Source of the DNA: Phycisphaerae bacterium
Lineage (GTDB): Bacteria > Planctomycetota > Phycisphaerae > Sedimentisphaerales > Anaerohalosphaeraceae
Assembly (NCBI GenBank): GCA_021736615.1
Contig: JAIPFN010000030.1
Span: 1 to 7,189, forward strand
Length of the DNA stretch: 7,189 nucleotides
Direction of reading: 5' to 3'
In this document: piece after piece, positions 1 to 5,790 of the stretch
Layout of the letters: each line of letters starts with the position of its first letter
How positions within the stretch are numbered: the stretch's first letter is position 1
Program-made: the position numbers and the translations under genes
The notes under the pieces: model-generated
Told to the model about the DNA's origin: nothing
What the model saw: the letters and a program-made list of their open reading frames with translations, nothing else
Database searches by the model: none

Positions 1-109
1 CAAGCTTCTTCACTTTGCCAAGTGCCGGCATCAGGATAGCCAACAACATCGCTATGATCGCAATAACGACCAATAGCTCAATCAGGGTAAAACCTTTCTT
101 TTTCTTCAT
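1..109 (-). CDS. Type IV prepilin / type II secretion pseudopilin, N-terminal part (runs off the left edge)
   Basis: The first 36 codons of a minus-strand gene are visible. They begin MKKKKG and continue FTLIELLVVIAIIAML, the class III prepilin signal: a short basic leader, cleavage after Gly6 by prepilin peptidase (PilD family), Phe at +1 to be N-methylated, Glu at +5, then the hydrophobic helix that anchors and assembles the subunit. The continuation ILMPALGKVKK is typical of pseudopilin-like proteins that are very numerous in Planctomycetota. The product is expected in the inner membrane or in a pilus or secretion pseudopilus. The start is set by GGAG at 117-120 (minus strand), seven bases before the ATG. 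The C-terminal domain lies outside the window, so the subtype (major pilin, GspG/H-like, DUF1559-like) cannot be assigned. A folded leader may precede it (130-233). Confidence 0.9.
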   Translation of the reverse strand, partial: MKKKKGFTLIELLVVIAIIAMLLAILMPALGKVKKL

Positions 110-609
110 GTTCTTTCTCCTTACGAATTAGAGATTTGCATTTCGCCGCTTTCGGCACTTCAATTATTTACATACATAATTCCGGTTTTGGCGTCCCCCC
201 ATGGGACGCACCTTTCTAAACAAGCAAATCTCTCTGGTTAAAATTTAAGCCAGAAAGCGGTTTCCGAGCCTGAAAATGCCCAATACGACTATTGCCGCAC
301 TGTACAAACGCATTAACAGCAATACGCTGTTTAAAAAGTGCATTGGAGAAAGGTTGGTTGGTTCGGATATGATAAAACGATAATATAATATGATGGCTGT
401 AAAGAATAATAAATATAAGGACCCGAACCCAATTATCTTAATCTTCTTGCTACTTCTTTATGTTTAAATTCTACCCTATGGGCAGTACCGCGTCAAGGTA
501 ATTTTCGGAAAATAACTTAATCTACTTGAAATTATTATCAAATTGTGTAATTTTATTGCGATATAAGGGAAATTAGCATTTTCAAAAAGCATTTTTTGCA
601 GGGAAAAAT
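110..609. other. Divergent intergenic region between the prepilin and pyrophosphorylase genes
   Basis: No coding region was found in these 500 bases. The left 150 bases hold the prepilin leader described separately. An AT-rich tract at 366-420 contains a perfect TATAAT (384-389) with only a weak upstream match (TTCGGA, 362-367, 16-base spacing). It lies between a 7-bp inverted pair, GGTTCGG (359-365) and CCGAACC (423-429). Nearer the plus-strand gene, TTGAAA (526-531) and TATAAG (562-567) resemble promoter hexamers but are not correctly spaced with each other. A promoter for 610-2034 should lie here, but none can be fixed with confidence. Confidence 0.5.
130..233 (-). promoter_or_regulatory. 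Candidate structured 5' leader RNA of the prepilin gene (three-way junction)
   Basis: Read on the minus strand, AGAGATTTGC (233-224) pairs perfectly over 10 bp with GCAAATCTCT (139-130). This long helix encloses two hairpins. One has a 7-bp stem, GCGTCCC/GGGACGC, with a 5-base loop (209-191). The other is GCCG-AAAG-CGGC (155-144). The closing helix ends ten bases before the GGAG ribosome-binding site of the prepilin gene. In addition CCGCTTTC (260-253) could pair over 8 bp with GAAAGCGG (153-146), competing with the second hairpin and giving a possible alternative fold. I see no consensus of a known riboswitch; the GGGCAAACC core of cyclic-di-GMP-I riboswitches is absent. The pairings are seen in the sequence; regulatory function is inferred. 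Confidence 0.35.
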
Positions 610-2034
610 ATGGACAGCACGCAAAAATATACGAAGTTTAACGACGAACTCGCCGCAATCGGCCAGCAGCATCTGCTGGCTTTTTACGATACACTAAACG
701 ACGACCAAAAGGCCGATCTCTTGGGTCAGATTTCACGCCTTGACTTGGCGAGAATACCCGGATGGGTCGATAATTATGTCAAAAACGCTAATTCTATGGA
801 GATTCCAACAAAGTTTGACCCCGCGCCGTCATACCCGCCGGCACCCGCCAAGGGCATGGAAGACGGGTACGCAAAAGCCAGAAAACTAGGCGAAAAATTC
901 CTCCGCGAAGGCAAGGTCGCCGCATTCGTAGTAGCCGGCGGTCAGGGCACAAGACTCGGCTTCGATGGCCCCAAGGGTGATTACCCCATTAGTCCGATAA
1001 AAAACAAAACTTTGTTCCGGATTTTTGGCGAAACAATACTGGCCGCTTCTAAGAAGTATGGATCGCGTTTGCCGTGGTATGTTATGACAAGCCCGCTTAA
1101 CAATGCCGCTACGGTCGAATGTTTCGAGAAAAACGCGTATTACGGGCTTGAAAAAGAGGATGTTTTCATCTTCCAGCAGGGCACTTTGCCTAACTTTGAT
1201 TTTGACGGTAACATACTGCTGTCAGGCAAAGATACGATTGCAAAAAGCCCGGACGGCCACGGCGGCAGTTTGAAGGCTCTTTTTGACAGCGGCGCGATTG
1301 CCGATATGCAGAAACGCGGCGTTGAGCACATCAGTTATTTCCAGGTGGATAACCCGCTTATTAACATCTTCAGCCCGCTTTTTATTGGTTTTCATGCTGC
1401 CAGCGGATCTGAGATGTCGTCGCGTGCACTGATCAAATGTCATGCCAAAGAAAAGGTTGGAAACTTTTGCATTGTTGACGATAAGATGACCGTTATAGAG
1501 TACAGCGACCTGCCGGATGAGTATGCCGAAAAGACCAATCCCGACGGTTCGCTGGTTTTTGAGCTTGGTTCTATCGCGATCCATTTGATCAGCAGGTCGT
1601 TTGTAGAGGATCTAAATAAGGATGGATTCGCGTTGCCGATCCACCGGGCGGTCAAGAAAATCCCGCATATTGACGCAGCAGGAGCGATTATTAAGCCCGG
1701 CAAGCCCAACGGGGTTAAGCTGGAAACATTTGTATTTGATGCGTTGCCGCTAGCCGTTGAGTCTGTTATACTGCAGACGCTTCGCGAGGAGGAATTTGCT
1801 CCCGTTAAGAATGCCGACGGTGATGACAGTCCGGCTGTTACCCGCCGTATGATGATCGAAAGGGCGGCTTGCTGGCTTGAAAAGGCCGGTGTGGCGGTTC
1901 CCCGCAAGGGTGACGGTACGGTTGATTGCGTAATTGAAATGGCTCCTTCGTTTGCTCTTTCGCCGGAAGATGTCGAGTTGAAAATTGGTGATGTCCCGGA
2001 ATTAAAGGCAGGCGGCGAGTACTGTCTTGAGTGA
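610..2034 (+). CDS. UDP-N-acetylhexosamine pyrophosphorylase-like enzyme (UDPGP family, UAP1 type)
   Basis: A 474-aa cytosolic nucleotidyltransferase expected to convert UTP plus a sugar 1-phosphate (GlcNAc-1-P or GalNAc-1-P most likely, glucose-1-P possible) into the UDP-sugar and pyrophosphate, feeding cell-envelope or exopolysaccharide synthesis. The UTP-binding loop AGGQGTRLG is at 109-117, followed by the conserved PK at 121-122. Other blocks characteristic of the eukaryotic UAP1 branch follow in order: MTS (159-161), FQQGTLP (188-194), PDGHGG (214-219), QVDNPL (245-250), KPNGVKLETFVFDALP (365-380) and FAPVKNADG (396-404). The N-terminal ~100 residues are the usual helical region. Length and motif order suggest an intact enzyme. 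The start is supported by AGGGA (600-604), five bases ahead of the ATG. Most bacteria make UDP-GlcNAc with GlmU, so this UAP1-like enzyme may be a supplementary or differently specific one. Sugar specificity cannot be read from the sequence alone. Confidence 0.92.
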   Translation: MDSTQKYTKFNDELAAIGQQHLLAFYDTLNDDQKADLLGQISRLDLARIPGWVDNYVKNANSMEIPTKFDPAPSYPPAPAKGMEDGYAKARKLGEKFLREGKVAAFVVAGGQGTRLGFDGPKGDYPISPIKNKTLFRIFGETILAASKKYGSRLPWYVMTSPLNNAATVECFEKNAYYGLEKEDVFIFQQGTLPNFDFDGNILLSGKDTIAKSPDGHGGSLKALFDSGAIADMQKRGVEHISYFQVDNPLINIFSPLFIGFHAASGSEMSSRALIKCHAKEKVGNFCIVDDKMTVIEYSDLPDEYAEKTNPDGSLVFELGSIAIHLISRSFVEDLNKDGFALPIHRAVKKIPHIDAAGAIIKPGKPNGVKLETFVFDALPLAVESVILQTLREEEFAPVKNADGDDSPAVTRRMMIERAACWLEKAGVAVPRKGDGTVDCVIEMAPSFALSPEDVELKIGDVPELKAGGEYCLE

Positions 2035-2047
2035 AATTATTGCTTGT

Positions 2048-2077
2048 AACTCCTTATTTATAAGAAGTTTATGTTTT
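2048..2077 (+). terminator. Probable intrinsic terminator behind the pyrophosphorylase gene
   Basis: AACTCCTTA and TAAGAAGTT pair with one mismatch around a four-base loop (TTTA), forming an AT-rich hairpin at 2048-2069, and T-rich sequence (TTTATGTTTT) follows. It lies 14 bases past the stop codon. The low GC content of the stem makes it a weak terminator by prediction. Confidence 0.4.
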
Positions 2078-2405
2078 GGCGGCCAGGAAACAGGTTCCGG
2101 TTTATTGGTTCTTGTTGTAATAACTGTTGGCGGCGGGCAGGGGGGTGACAGAGGCCGGAAAATTGAACGATGTACACGGCAATGAGATCAAAATCGGCAT
2201 CATTGAGATGGCCAAACAGAGGCCATTCTGGACATTGTCGACATTTCCCACCTATGGTTTTCGGGTGTTTTGGGCCGAAATCGGGGTCAAAAAACGTCAA
2301 AAATTTCCATTTTTGCGCATTTTTGCGCGCTTTCTGGTCACTTTTGCGCGCTTTTAGAGAATTTTTTTTCGGTAAAAATATGCGATAACTAAATTCAACA
2401 AAGGT

Positions 2406-2430
2406 AGTATACCCGCTTTACGGGTATACT
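2406..2430. repeat. Perfect 10-bp inverted repeat (hairpin)
   Basis: AGTATACCCG and CGGGTATACT are exact reverse complements around a five-base loop (CTTTA). There is no T-tract directly after it on the plus strand, so it is not a classical intrinsic terminator in that direction. It could be a short palindromic intergenic element or a 3'-end-protecting structure. Function unknown. Confidence 0.6.
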
Positions 2431-2431
2431 T

Positions 2432-2459
2432 GTGAGTCGTAAGTAGTAAGTCGTGAGTC
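2432..2459 (+). repeat. Tandem heptanucleotide repeat (GTRAGTM x 4)
   Basis: Four consecutive 7-base units can be read without gaps: GTGAGTC, GTAAGTA, GTAAGTC, GTGAGTC. The array starts two bases after the 2406-2430 hairpin. It is a short simple-sequence repeat and a candidate for copy-number variation between strains. No gene covers it. Confidence 0.7.
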
Positions 2460-2520
2460 GGGAAAAAAGTAGGAATCAAAAAGGCGTGAGGAGGAAATTT
2501 CAGCCGCGGATGAACACGGA

Positions 2521-2764
2521 TTTTTTATTGTAATTTGGTAATATTCGGTTAAGATATGTTCATATTGCTTTGGAGTTTATTTATGCGGCGGGAAATTACC
2601 AGACGCAGGGGTTTGTCGGGATATACTTTTAGCATGGGAGAAATTGCATGTTTAACTTGATGATTATGAATAGTTATTTTTGTTCAGCAAGCAAAAAACG
2701 CAGTTTATCGTGCCAAAAACAGCGATTCTTGCGAAAAAGGTACCGTACCCCTTTGTTTCCTCTG
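2521..2764 (+). repeat. Long dispersed repeat, copy 1 (~245 bp)
   Basis: This is the first of three copies (others at 4261-4506 and inverted at 5400-5824). It runs from a T-rich start followed by GTAATTTGGTAATATTCGG to an end reading GGTACCGTACCCC then TTTGTTTCC. By eye copies 1 and 2 differ at three positions over about 230 bases. No terminal inverted repeats and no flanking target duplications are visible, so it is not a standard insertion sequence. It contains a 25-codon ORF with its own ribosome-binding site (2583-2660) and ends about 40 bases before the lipoprotein start codon, so it supplies the upstream region of that gene. Confidence 0.9.
2583..2660 (+). CDS. Conserved mini-ORF inside repeat copy 1 (25 aa)
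   Basis: An ATG lies seven bases after GGAG (2572-2575) and opens 25 codons beginning MRREITRRRGLSGYTFS, very basic at the N-terminus, followed by TGA. The same ORF and ribosome-binding site exist in the other two repeat copies. Peptide changes in copy 3 are M18V, E20K and T25I, with one silent change, so the reading frame is kept but purifying selection is not demonstrated. It could be a small peptide, a leader peptide, or a chance frame in a non-coding repeat. No family recognised. Confidence 0.3.
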   Translation: MRREITRRRGLSGYTFSMGEIACLT

Positions 2765-2781
2765 CCCCTTTGTTTCCTCAG
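2748..2781 (+). repeat. 17-bp tandem duplication at the end of repeat copy 1
   Basis: CCCCTTTGTTTCCTCTG is immediately followed by CCCCTTTGTTTCCTCAG (16 of 17 bases identical). Copy 2 has a single version of this tail followed by a shorter TTTCCCCCC run. The duplication lies just ahead of the lipoprotein ribosome-binding site (2791-2795). Confidence 0.8.
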
Positions 2782-2802
2782 ATTATTGAAAGGGAAAGTG
2801 TA

Positions 2803-4152
2803 ATGAAGAAAACTGTTCTGATTTTGGGGGCCTTGATTTTTCTTACAGGTTGCTCTAAGACTGTGTATGTCCCGCCAGCAGATGCATCCATGCCCCGCTC
2901 TCAGATGCTTCACATACGAAACTCGAATGGTCCTGGCCTTATTAAGTCAATCGGCGGAATCAAGACTTTTTCGTTCTGGACGGAGGAGATTGAGAACATC
3001 TACCTAGTGGAGGGTCTCTACCCGATCACGGTGTGGACAGTGGAAAGACATACAAGAAATGTGTATCGCCACCTTGGTGAGAGGTTCGCTGGTAAGGTTG
3101 TGATCCAAGGGGGCTGGGATGAAGTGAGCCGGGAAGTTCGCTTTAATAAGCCCGGCTATATTAATGTCTCTTCCTCTGATATTGGCCGGAGTATTGAGAA
3201 GAATGACGCGGAATCTATGATAGTTGGATGTACTCCATTAAACTCGGACAACCTACAGAATACCGATGCAGATGTGAACAAAATTAAAGATCAGGAGAGA
3301 CTAGCAAATATAGCTCTAGGTGTTGAGAAAAGTCGGTATAGAGAAACGCAACGGGCGGCAGCTATAAGGCTGACTGATCAAGACTTAATACTTAAAGTGT
3401 TAAAAGAGGCAGATACGGATTTTGTCCGCAGTGGTGCTATAAATAACCTCAAGGACCAAGGATTACTTATATCTTTAGTCTTAAAAAGTAAGTCCGTTGA
3501 TATTCGAGTAAGTGCTATTGAAACGCTTTCGAACCAATCTGAGGATAAAGGCTACTCTACTCTTCTTGTATATTTTGGCCAAAAGGAAGCCGATCGTCTT
3601 GATACCGTAGAACATCTTAGAAATCAGGGTTTGCTCAGGCGTATCGCTATTGAGTATCGTCATAAATACTATGGTGATATGGTTAGAGAATTTGTCATTA
3701 AAAGATTATGTGAAATCTCAAGTCAAGAGAATCAGGCCATAATATGCAAAATTGCTTTAGAAGATGACTCTGCTTCAGTACGCAAGTATGCAGTTGGTAA
3801 GATACATCAAAATGATGACATACAATACAAAATTGCTTCAGAAGATAACTCTGCTTCAGTACGAAAAAAAGCACTTAGTAAGATACACCTTAGAGATGAA
3901 GAAGATCAGGCCGCACTTGAAAAGATTTACTTCGCAGAAACCATAGGAGATGTACGTGCTAGTATAGCCAAAATTGTGGGATTCGACTTCTCGTTTAATC
4001 AATCTGGCAGGAGAAAAAAGAAGCTTAGCTCTCTTGAGAGACGACAATTGGATTTTCTTAAAAAAATTGCAACAGAGGATGAGGACTTTGAAGTTCGCAG
4101 GATTGCAGGTAAAGCACTGCCTGATGCTGTAGCATCGCCTGTAAGCGATTAG
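2803..4152 (+). CDS. Lipoprotein with C-terminal HEAT-like helical repeats
   Basis: The start at 2803 gives 449 aa. The same frame is open back to 2680, but that part lies in the long repeat and would place the signal sequence internally. AGGGA (2791-2795) is seven bases before the chosen ATG. The N-terminus is a lipoprotein signal with lipobox LTGC and lipidated Cys17; Ser at +2 suggests the outer membrane. Residues about 30-145 form a small domain of unknown type. Residues 163-440 hold about eight helical repeats of 26-29 residues, often beginning DQ and ending VRxxAxxxL, such as IALEDDSASVRKYAVGKIH (317-335). HEAT-type repeats act as protein-binding scaffolds; the partner is unknown. Two adjacent units are near-identical at DNA level (3748-3889), showing recent expansion. 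A hairpin terminator follows. The gene sits alone between direct repeat copies 1 and 2. Confidence 0.85.
   Translation: MKKTVLILGALIFLTGCSKTVYVPPADASMPRSQMLHIRNSNGPGLIKSIGGIKTFSFWTEEIENIYLVEGLYPITVWTVERHTRNVYRHLGERFAGKVVIQGGWDEVSREVRFNKPGYINVSSSDIGRSIEKNDAESMIVGCTPLNSDNLQNTDADVNKIKDQERLANIALGVEKSRYRETQRAAAIRLTDQDLILKVLKEADTDFVRSGAINNLKDQGLLISLVLKSKSVDIRVSAIETLSNQSEDKGYSTLLVYFGQKEADRLDTVEHLRNQGLLRRIAIEYRHKYYGDMVREFVIKRLCEISSQENQAIICKIALEDDSASVRKYAVGKIHQNDDIQYKIASEDNSASVRKKALSKIHLRDEEDQAALEKIYFAETIGDVRASIAKIVGFDFSFNQSGRRKKKLSSLERRQLDFLKKIATEDEDFEVRRIAGKALPDAVASPVSD
3748..3889 (+). repeat. 81-bp in-frame tandem duplication within the lipoprotein gene
   Basis: The segment starting AAAATTGCTT at 3748 recurs at 3829, exactly 81 bases (27 codons) later, with matching stretches CTCTGCTTCAGTACG and GTAAGATACA. 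It encodes consecutive units KIALEDDSASVRKYAVGKIH and KIASEDNSASVRKKALSKIH. The similarity at synonymous positions points to recent duplication of one helical repeat. Confidence 0.85.
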
Positions 4153-4167
4153 CTGTCCTGACGAATT

Positions 4168-4194
4168 AATTAAAGGTTCCAGGAACCTTTAATT
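4168..4194 (+). terminator. Perfect palindrome behind the lipoprotein gene, probable terminator
   Basis: AATTAAAGGTTCC and GGAACCTTTAATT are exact reverse complements around one central base, giving a 13-bp inverted repeat 15 bases after the stop codon. Downstream is ATCCTTGTTTCCC, only moderately T-rich, so termination is likely but not classical. The right arm plus flank (GGAACCTTTAATTATCC) recurs with one change at 4211-4227. Confidence 0.55.
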
Positions 4195-4223
4195 ATCCTT
4201 GTTTCCCCCCGGAACCTTTAGTT

Positions 4224-4243
4224 ATCCCTGCCTTGGCGGGGAT
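4224..4243. repeat. Short palindromic intergenic element
   Basis: ATCCCTGCC and GGCGGGGAT pair over nine positions with one G-T wobble, followed by GACAAA. It resembles the widespread GTCATCCC...GGGATGAC small palindromes found between genes in many bacteria. No function can be assigned. Confidence 0.45.
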
Positions 4244-4260
4244 GACAAAATTAACAAAGA

Positions 4261-4506
4261 TTTTTTCTTTTGTAATTTGGTAATATTCGGTTAAGATATG
4301 TTCATATTGCTTTGGAGTTTATTTATGCGGCGGGAAATTACCAGACGCAGGGGTTTGTCGGGATATACTTTTAGCATGGGAGAAATTGCATGTTTAACTT
4401 GATGACTATGAATAGTTATTTTTGTTCGGCAAGCAAAAAACGCAGTTTATCGTACCAAAAACAGCGATTCTTGCGAAAAAGGTACCGTACCCCTTTGTTT
4501 CCCCTG
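4261..4506 (+). repeat. Long dispersed repeat, copy 2 (~245 bp)
   Basis: Nearly identical to copy 1 (three differences by eye across ~230 bases: T/C in the GATKATTATG region, A/G in TTCAGC, G/A in CGTGCC). It is in direct orientation with copy 1 and inverted relative to copy 3. The tail is CCCCTTTGTTTCCCCTG, then TTTCCCCCC. The run TGTTTCCCCCC also occurs just left of this copy at 4200-4210, perhaps the trace of another insertion. The conserved mini-ORF lies at 4325-4402. Confidence 0.9.
4325..4402 (+). CDS. Conserved mini-ORF inside repeat copy 2 (25 aa)
   Basis: Same peptide as in copy 1, with the same GGAG and seven-base spacing before the ATG. Identity to copy 1 over this span is complete, which is expected from the closeness of the two repeats and does not itself argue for function. 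Confidence 0.3.
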   Translation: MRREITRRRGLSGYTFSMGEIACLT

Positions 4507-4807
4507 TTTCCCCCCTGGACTTGATAAACTCAAAGATTCAAAGATTAACTGTAAATGAGTTAGTTAGAATCTAAGAAATTTCGGAAGAAGGTATTTAAGA
4601 AAATGTGATCCAAAGAGCATTTGACTCTGAAATAAATGGAAAATAATTGTGATTGTGAAATTGAGAAAGCAGTTAATTGATATTAGAAGCCTGTGGGAGT
4701 ATGCAATCGAAGAATCTGAAAAAGGTTCATAAGCAATTAGTTAATTGCAATTTATTTGTGTTTATTTTAAGCTTAAAAATGACAGTTCAATCGACTTAGG
4801 AGTTGTT
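4507..4807. other. AT-rich intergenic region with a doubtful short frame
   Basis: About 300 bases between repeat copy 2 and the next gene. The sequence contains CAAAGATT twice in tandem (4532-4547) and many stops. The frame 4649-4732 (GTG start, 28 codons, ending LWEYAIEESEKGS) looks protein-like in composition, is in the same frame as the next gene and is separated from it by two stops (4730-4732 and 4742-4744). It could be a decayed upstream gene fragment, but it is too short and lacks a good ribosome-binding site. No promoter is assigned. Confidence 0.4.
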
Positions 4808-5356
4808 TTGCGAGTAGTAAGAATACAAGAGTTTTTACAAGGGATGATTGGCAATGTATGTTGGGGTATTGAATACGCGCCAACTCTTTCGTTAAATTTT
4901 GGAGAACCACGACTTGATTTTAAAGGTTCTTCTGAAATAACAAAGGATCGTAAATTTCGGTCGCTTACAACCATACGTCCTGAATACTTTTTTTGGTTGC
5001 GTCACTCTCACTGGAATCTTTCAGTTAAGAATATGACTGGCGAAAGCATTGTAAATGCAAGGACATCGTCGAGTAGTAAGCAAAAAATGGAAGTATGCCG
5101 TTTTCTTAACGGTCAAAAATTAACAAGCGTTCATGTTGACAATGAAACTGCAAAAACTATTTTGAGATTTGATTTGGACGCAGAATTGACAATACGTCAC
5201 AGGTCGTCAACAAAAGAAGAGATGTGGCATGTATCTGGACCAAATGATAGAGTTATACAAATATTTTCAGATGGGACATTTGAATATAGTTACTACATAA
5301 ATGAATCATGGGAAACTTTTAGTGTAATGCTTCAGTCGGAATTGGACATTTCCTGA
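4808..5356 (+). CDS. Conserved protein of unknown function, 182 aa
   Basis: The frame is open from 4745. I place the start at TTG 4808 because AGGAG (4798-4802) lies five bases before it and no such site precedes 4745; the first in-frame ATG (4844) would cut into the conserved-looking beginning IQEFLQGMIGNVCWGIEY. Recognisable blocks are LNFGEPRLDF, HWNLSV, FLNGQKLTSV, then LRFDLDAELTIRHR and MWHVSGPNDRVIQIFSDG near the C-terminus. From memory this matches a small bacterial family of uncharacterised cytosolic beta-rich proteins with the pattern FGEP...LNGQ.L..V...FDL...L..R...W....P.G.V...R.DG. The family has no established role. No signal peptide or membrane segment is present. The gene is lower in GC than the flanking pyrophosphorylase and is bracketed by inverted repeat copies 2 and 3, suggesting acquisition as a cassette (inference). 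Confidence 0.75.
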   Translation: MRVVRIQEFLQGMIGNVCWGIEYAPTLSLNFGEPRLDFKGSSEITKDRKFRSLTTIRPEYFFWLRHSHWNLSVKNMTGESIVNARTSSSSKQKMEVCRFLNGQKLTSVHVDNETAKTILRFDLDAELTIRHRSSTKEEMWHVSGPNDRVIQIFSDGTFEYSYYINESWETFSVMLQSELDIS

Positions 5357-5503
5357 AATTTTGTTAATCTCTATTGTTTTGGTAAAATAGATAATATGTA
5401 GGGGAAAATAAAGGGGTACGGTACCTTTTTGGCAAGAATCGCTGTTTTTGATGCGATAAACTGTGATTTTTGCTTGCTGAACAAAAGTAACTATTCGTAG
5501 TCA

Positions 5504-5581
5504 TCAAATTAAACATGCAATTTTTCCCACGCTAAAAGTATATCCCGACAACCCCCTGCGTCTGGTAATTTCCCGCCGCAT
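5504..5581 (-). CDS. Conserved mini-ORF inside repeat copy 3 (25 aa)
   Basis: Minus-strand ATG at 5581, preceded by GGAG with a seven-base spacer, encodes MRREITRRRGLSGYTFS and then a tail differing from copies 1 and 2 at three residues (V18, K20, I25). Length, start, stop and ribosome-binding site are all retained despite about 9% divergence of the repeat. Whether it is translated is unknown. Confidence 0.3.
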   Translation of the reverse strand: MRREITRRRGLSGYTFSVGKIACLI

Positions 5582-5620
5582 AAATTCACTCCAAAGTAAT
5601 ATGAATATATCTTAACCGAA

Positions 5621-5790
5621 CTCAAACTGACCTATTCGGTCAGTTTGAAGGGACTTGGTGCCAGGTTTTAGGGATTAGGGAAGGATTCGGCCAAAAGGCC
5701 GAGACTGTTTTAATAAAAGTGAAATGTGTTGTAAGTCTTTGCTGAAATTTGACTTACATTGTAATAAAGGCCGAATTCGGTCAGTTTGAG
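5621..5790. mobile_element. MITE-like element, copy A (170 bp, 8-bp target duplication)
   Basis: A non-coding element with ends CTCAAACTGACC and GGTCAGTTTGAG as terminal inverted repeats. It sits inside repeat copy 3 and is flanked by TAACCGAA on both sides (5613-5620 and 5791-5798). The uninterrupted repeat copies have this 8-mer once, so insertion with an 8-bp duplication is directly visible. Internal structure: the left end is itself an 11-bp hairpin (5622-5648), TCGGCC-AAAA-GGCCGA is at 5687-5702, GTAAGTC/GACTTAC at 5731-5757, and the palindrome CCGAATTCGG at 5771-5780. No transposase is present, so it would have to move in trans. The transposase family is not identified. Confidence 0.9.

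Larger units (their letters stand above)
2078..2520. other. Intergenic region with no supported gene
   Basis: About 440 bases between the pyrophosphorylase and the first long repeat. The plus frame 2127-2357 stays open for 76 codons but has only a TTG start without a ribosome-binding site, and a low-complexity end made from repeated TTTTGCGC (three times between 2310 and 2353). It looks like non-coding or decayed sequence. A hairpin (2406-2430) and heptamer repeats (2432-2459) follow and are listed separately. The last 20 bases contain the phrase CCGCGGATGAACACGGAT, reminiscent of a dispersed intergenic sequence common in environmental planctomycete genomes (from memory, not checked). Confidence 0.5.

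Noticed and set aside
130..260. Cyclic-di-GMP-I riboswitch upstream of the prepilin gene
   Set aside because: A three-way junction is drawable, but the conserved GGGCAAACC and GACGCAAAGCC cores are missing.
1140..1907. Long minus-strand open frames inside the pyrophosphorylase gene
   Set aside because: They are antisense shadows of a gene with strong conserved motifs and have no ribosome-binding sites or recognisable products.
2127..2388. Overlapping plus-strand frames of 72-76 codons after the pyrophosphorylase gene
   Set aside because: They overlap each other in two frames, lack ribosome-binding sites, and end in low-complexity TTTTGCGC repeats; the composition is not protein-like.
2680..2802. 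N-terminal extension of the lipoprotein to 490 aa
   Set aside because: It lies mostly in the long repeat, and the lipoprotein signal with its ribosome-binding site begins at 2803.
4745..4807. TTG start at 4745 for the 182-aa protein
   Set aside because: It directly follows a stop codon and has no Shine-Dalgarno site, whereas TTG 4808 has AGGAG at five-base spacing.
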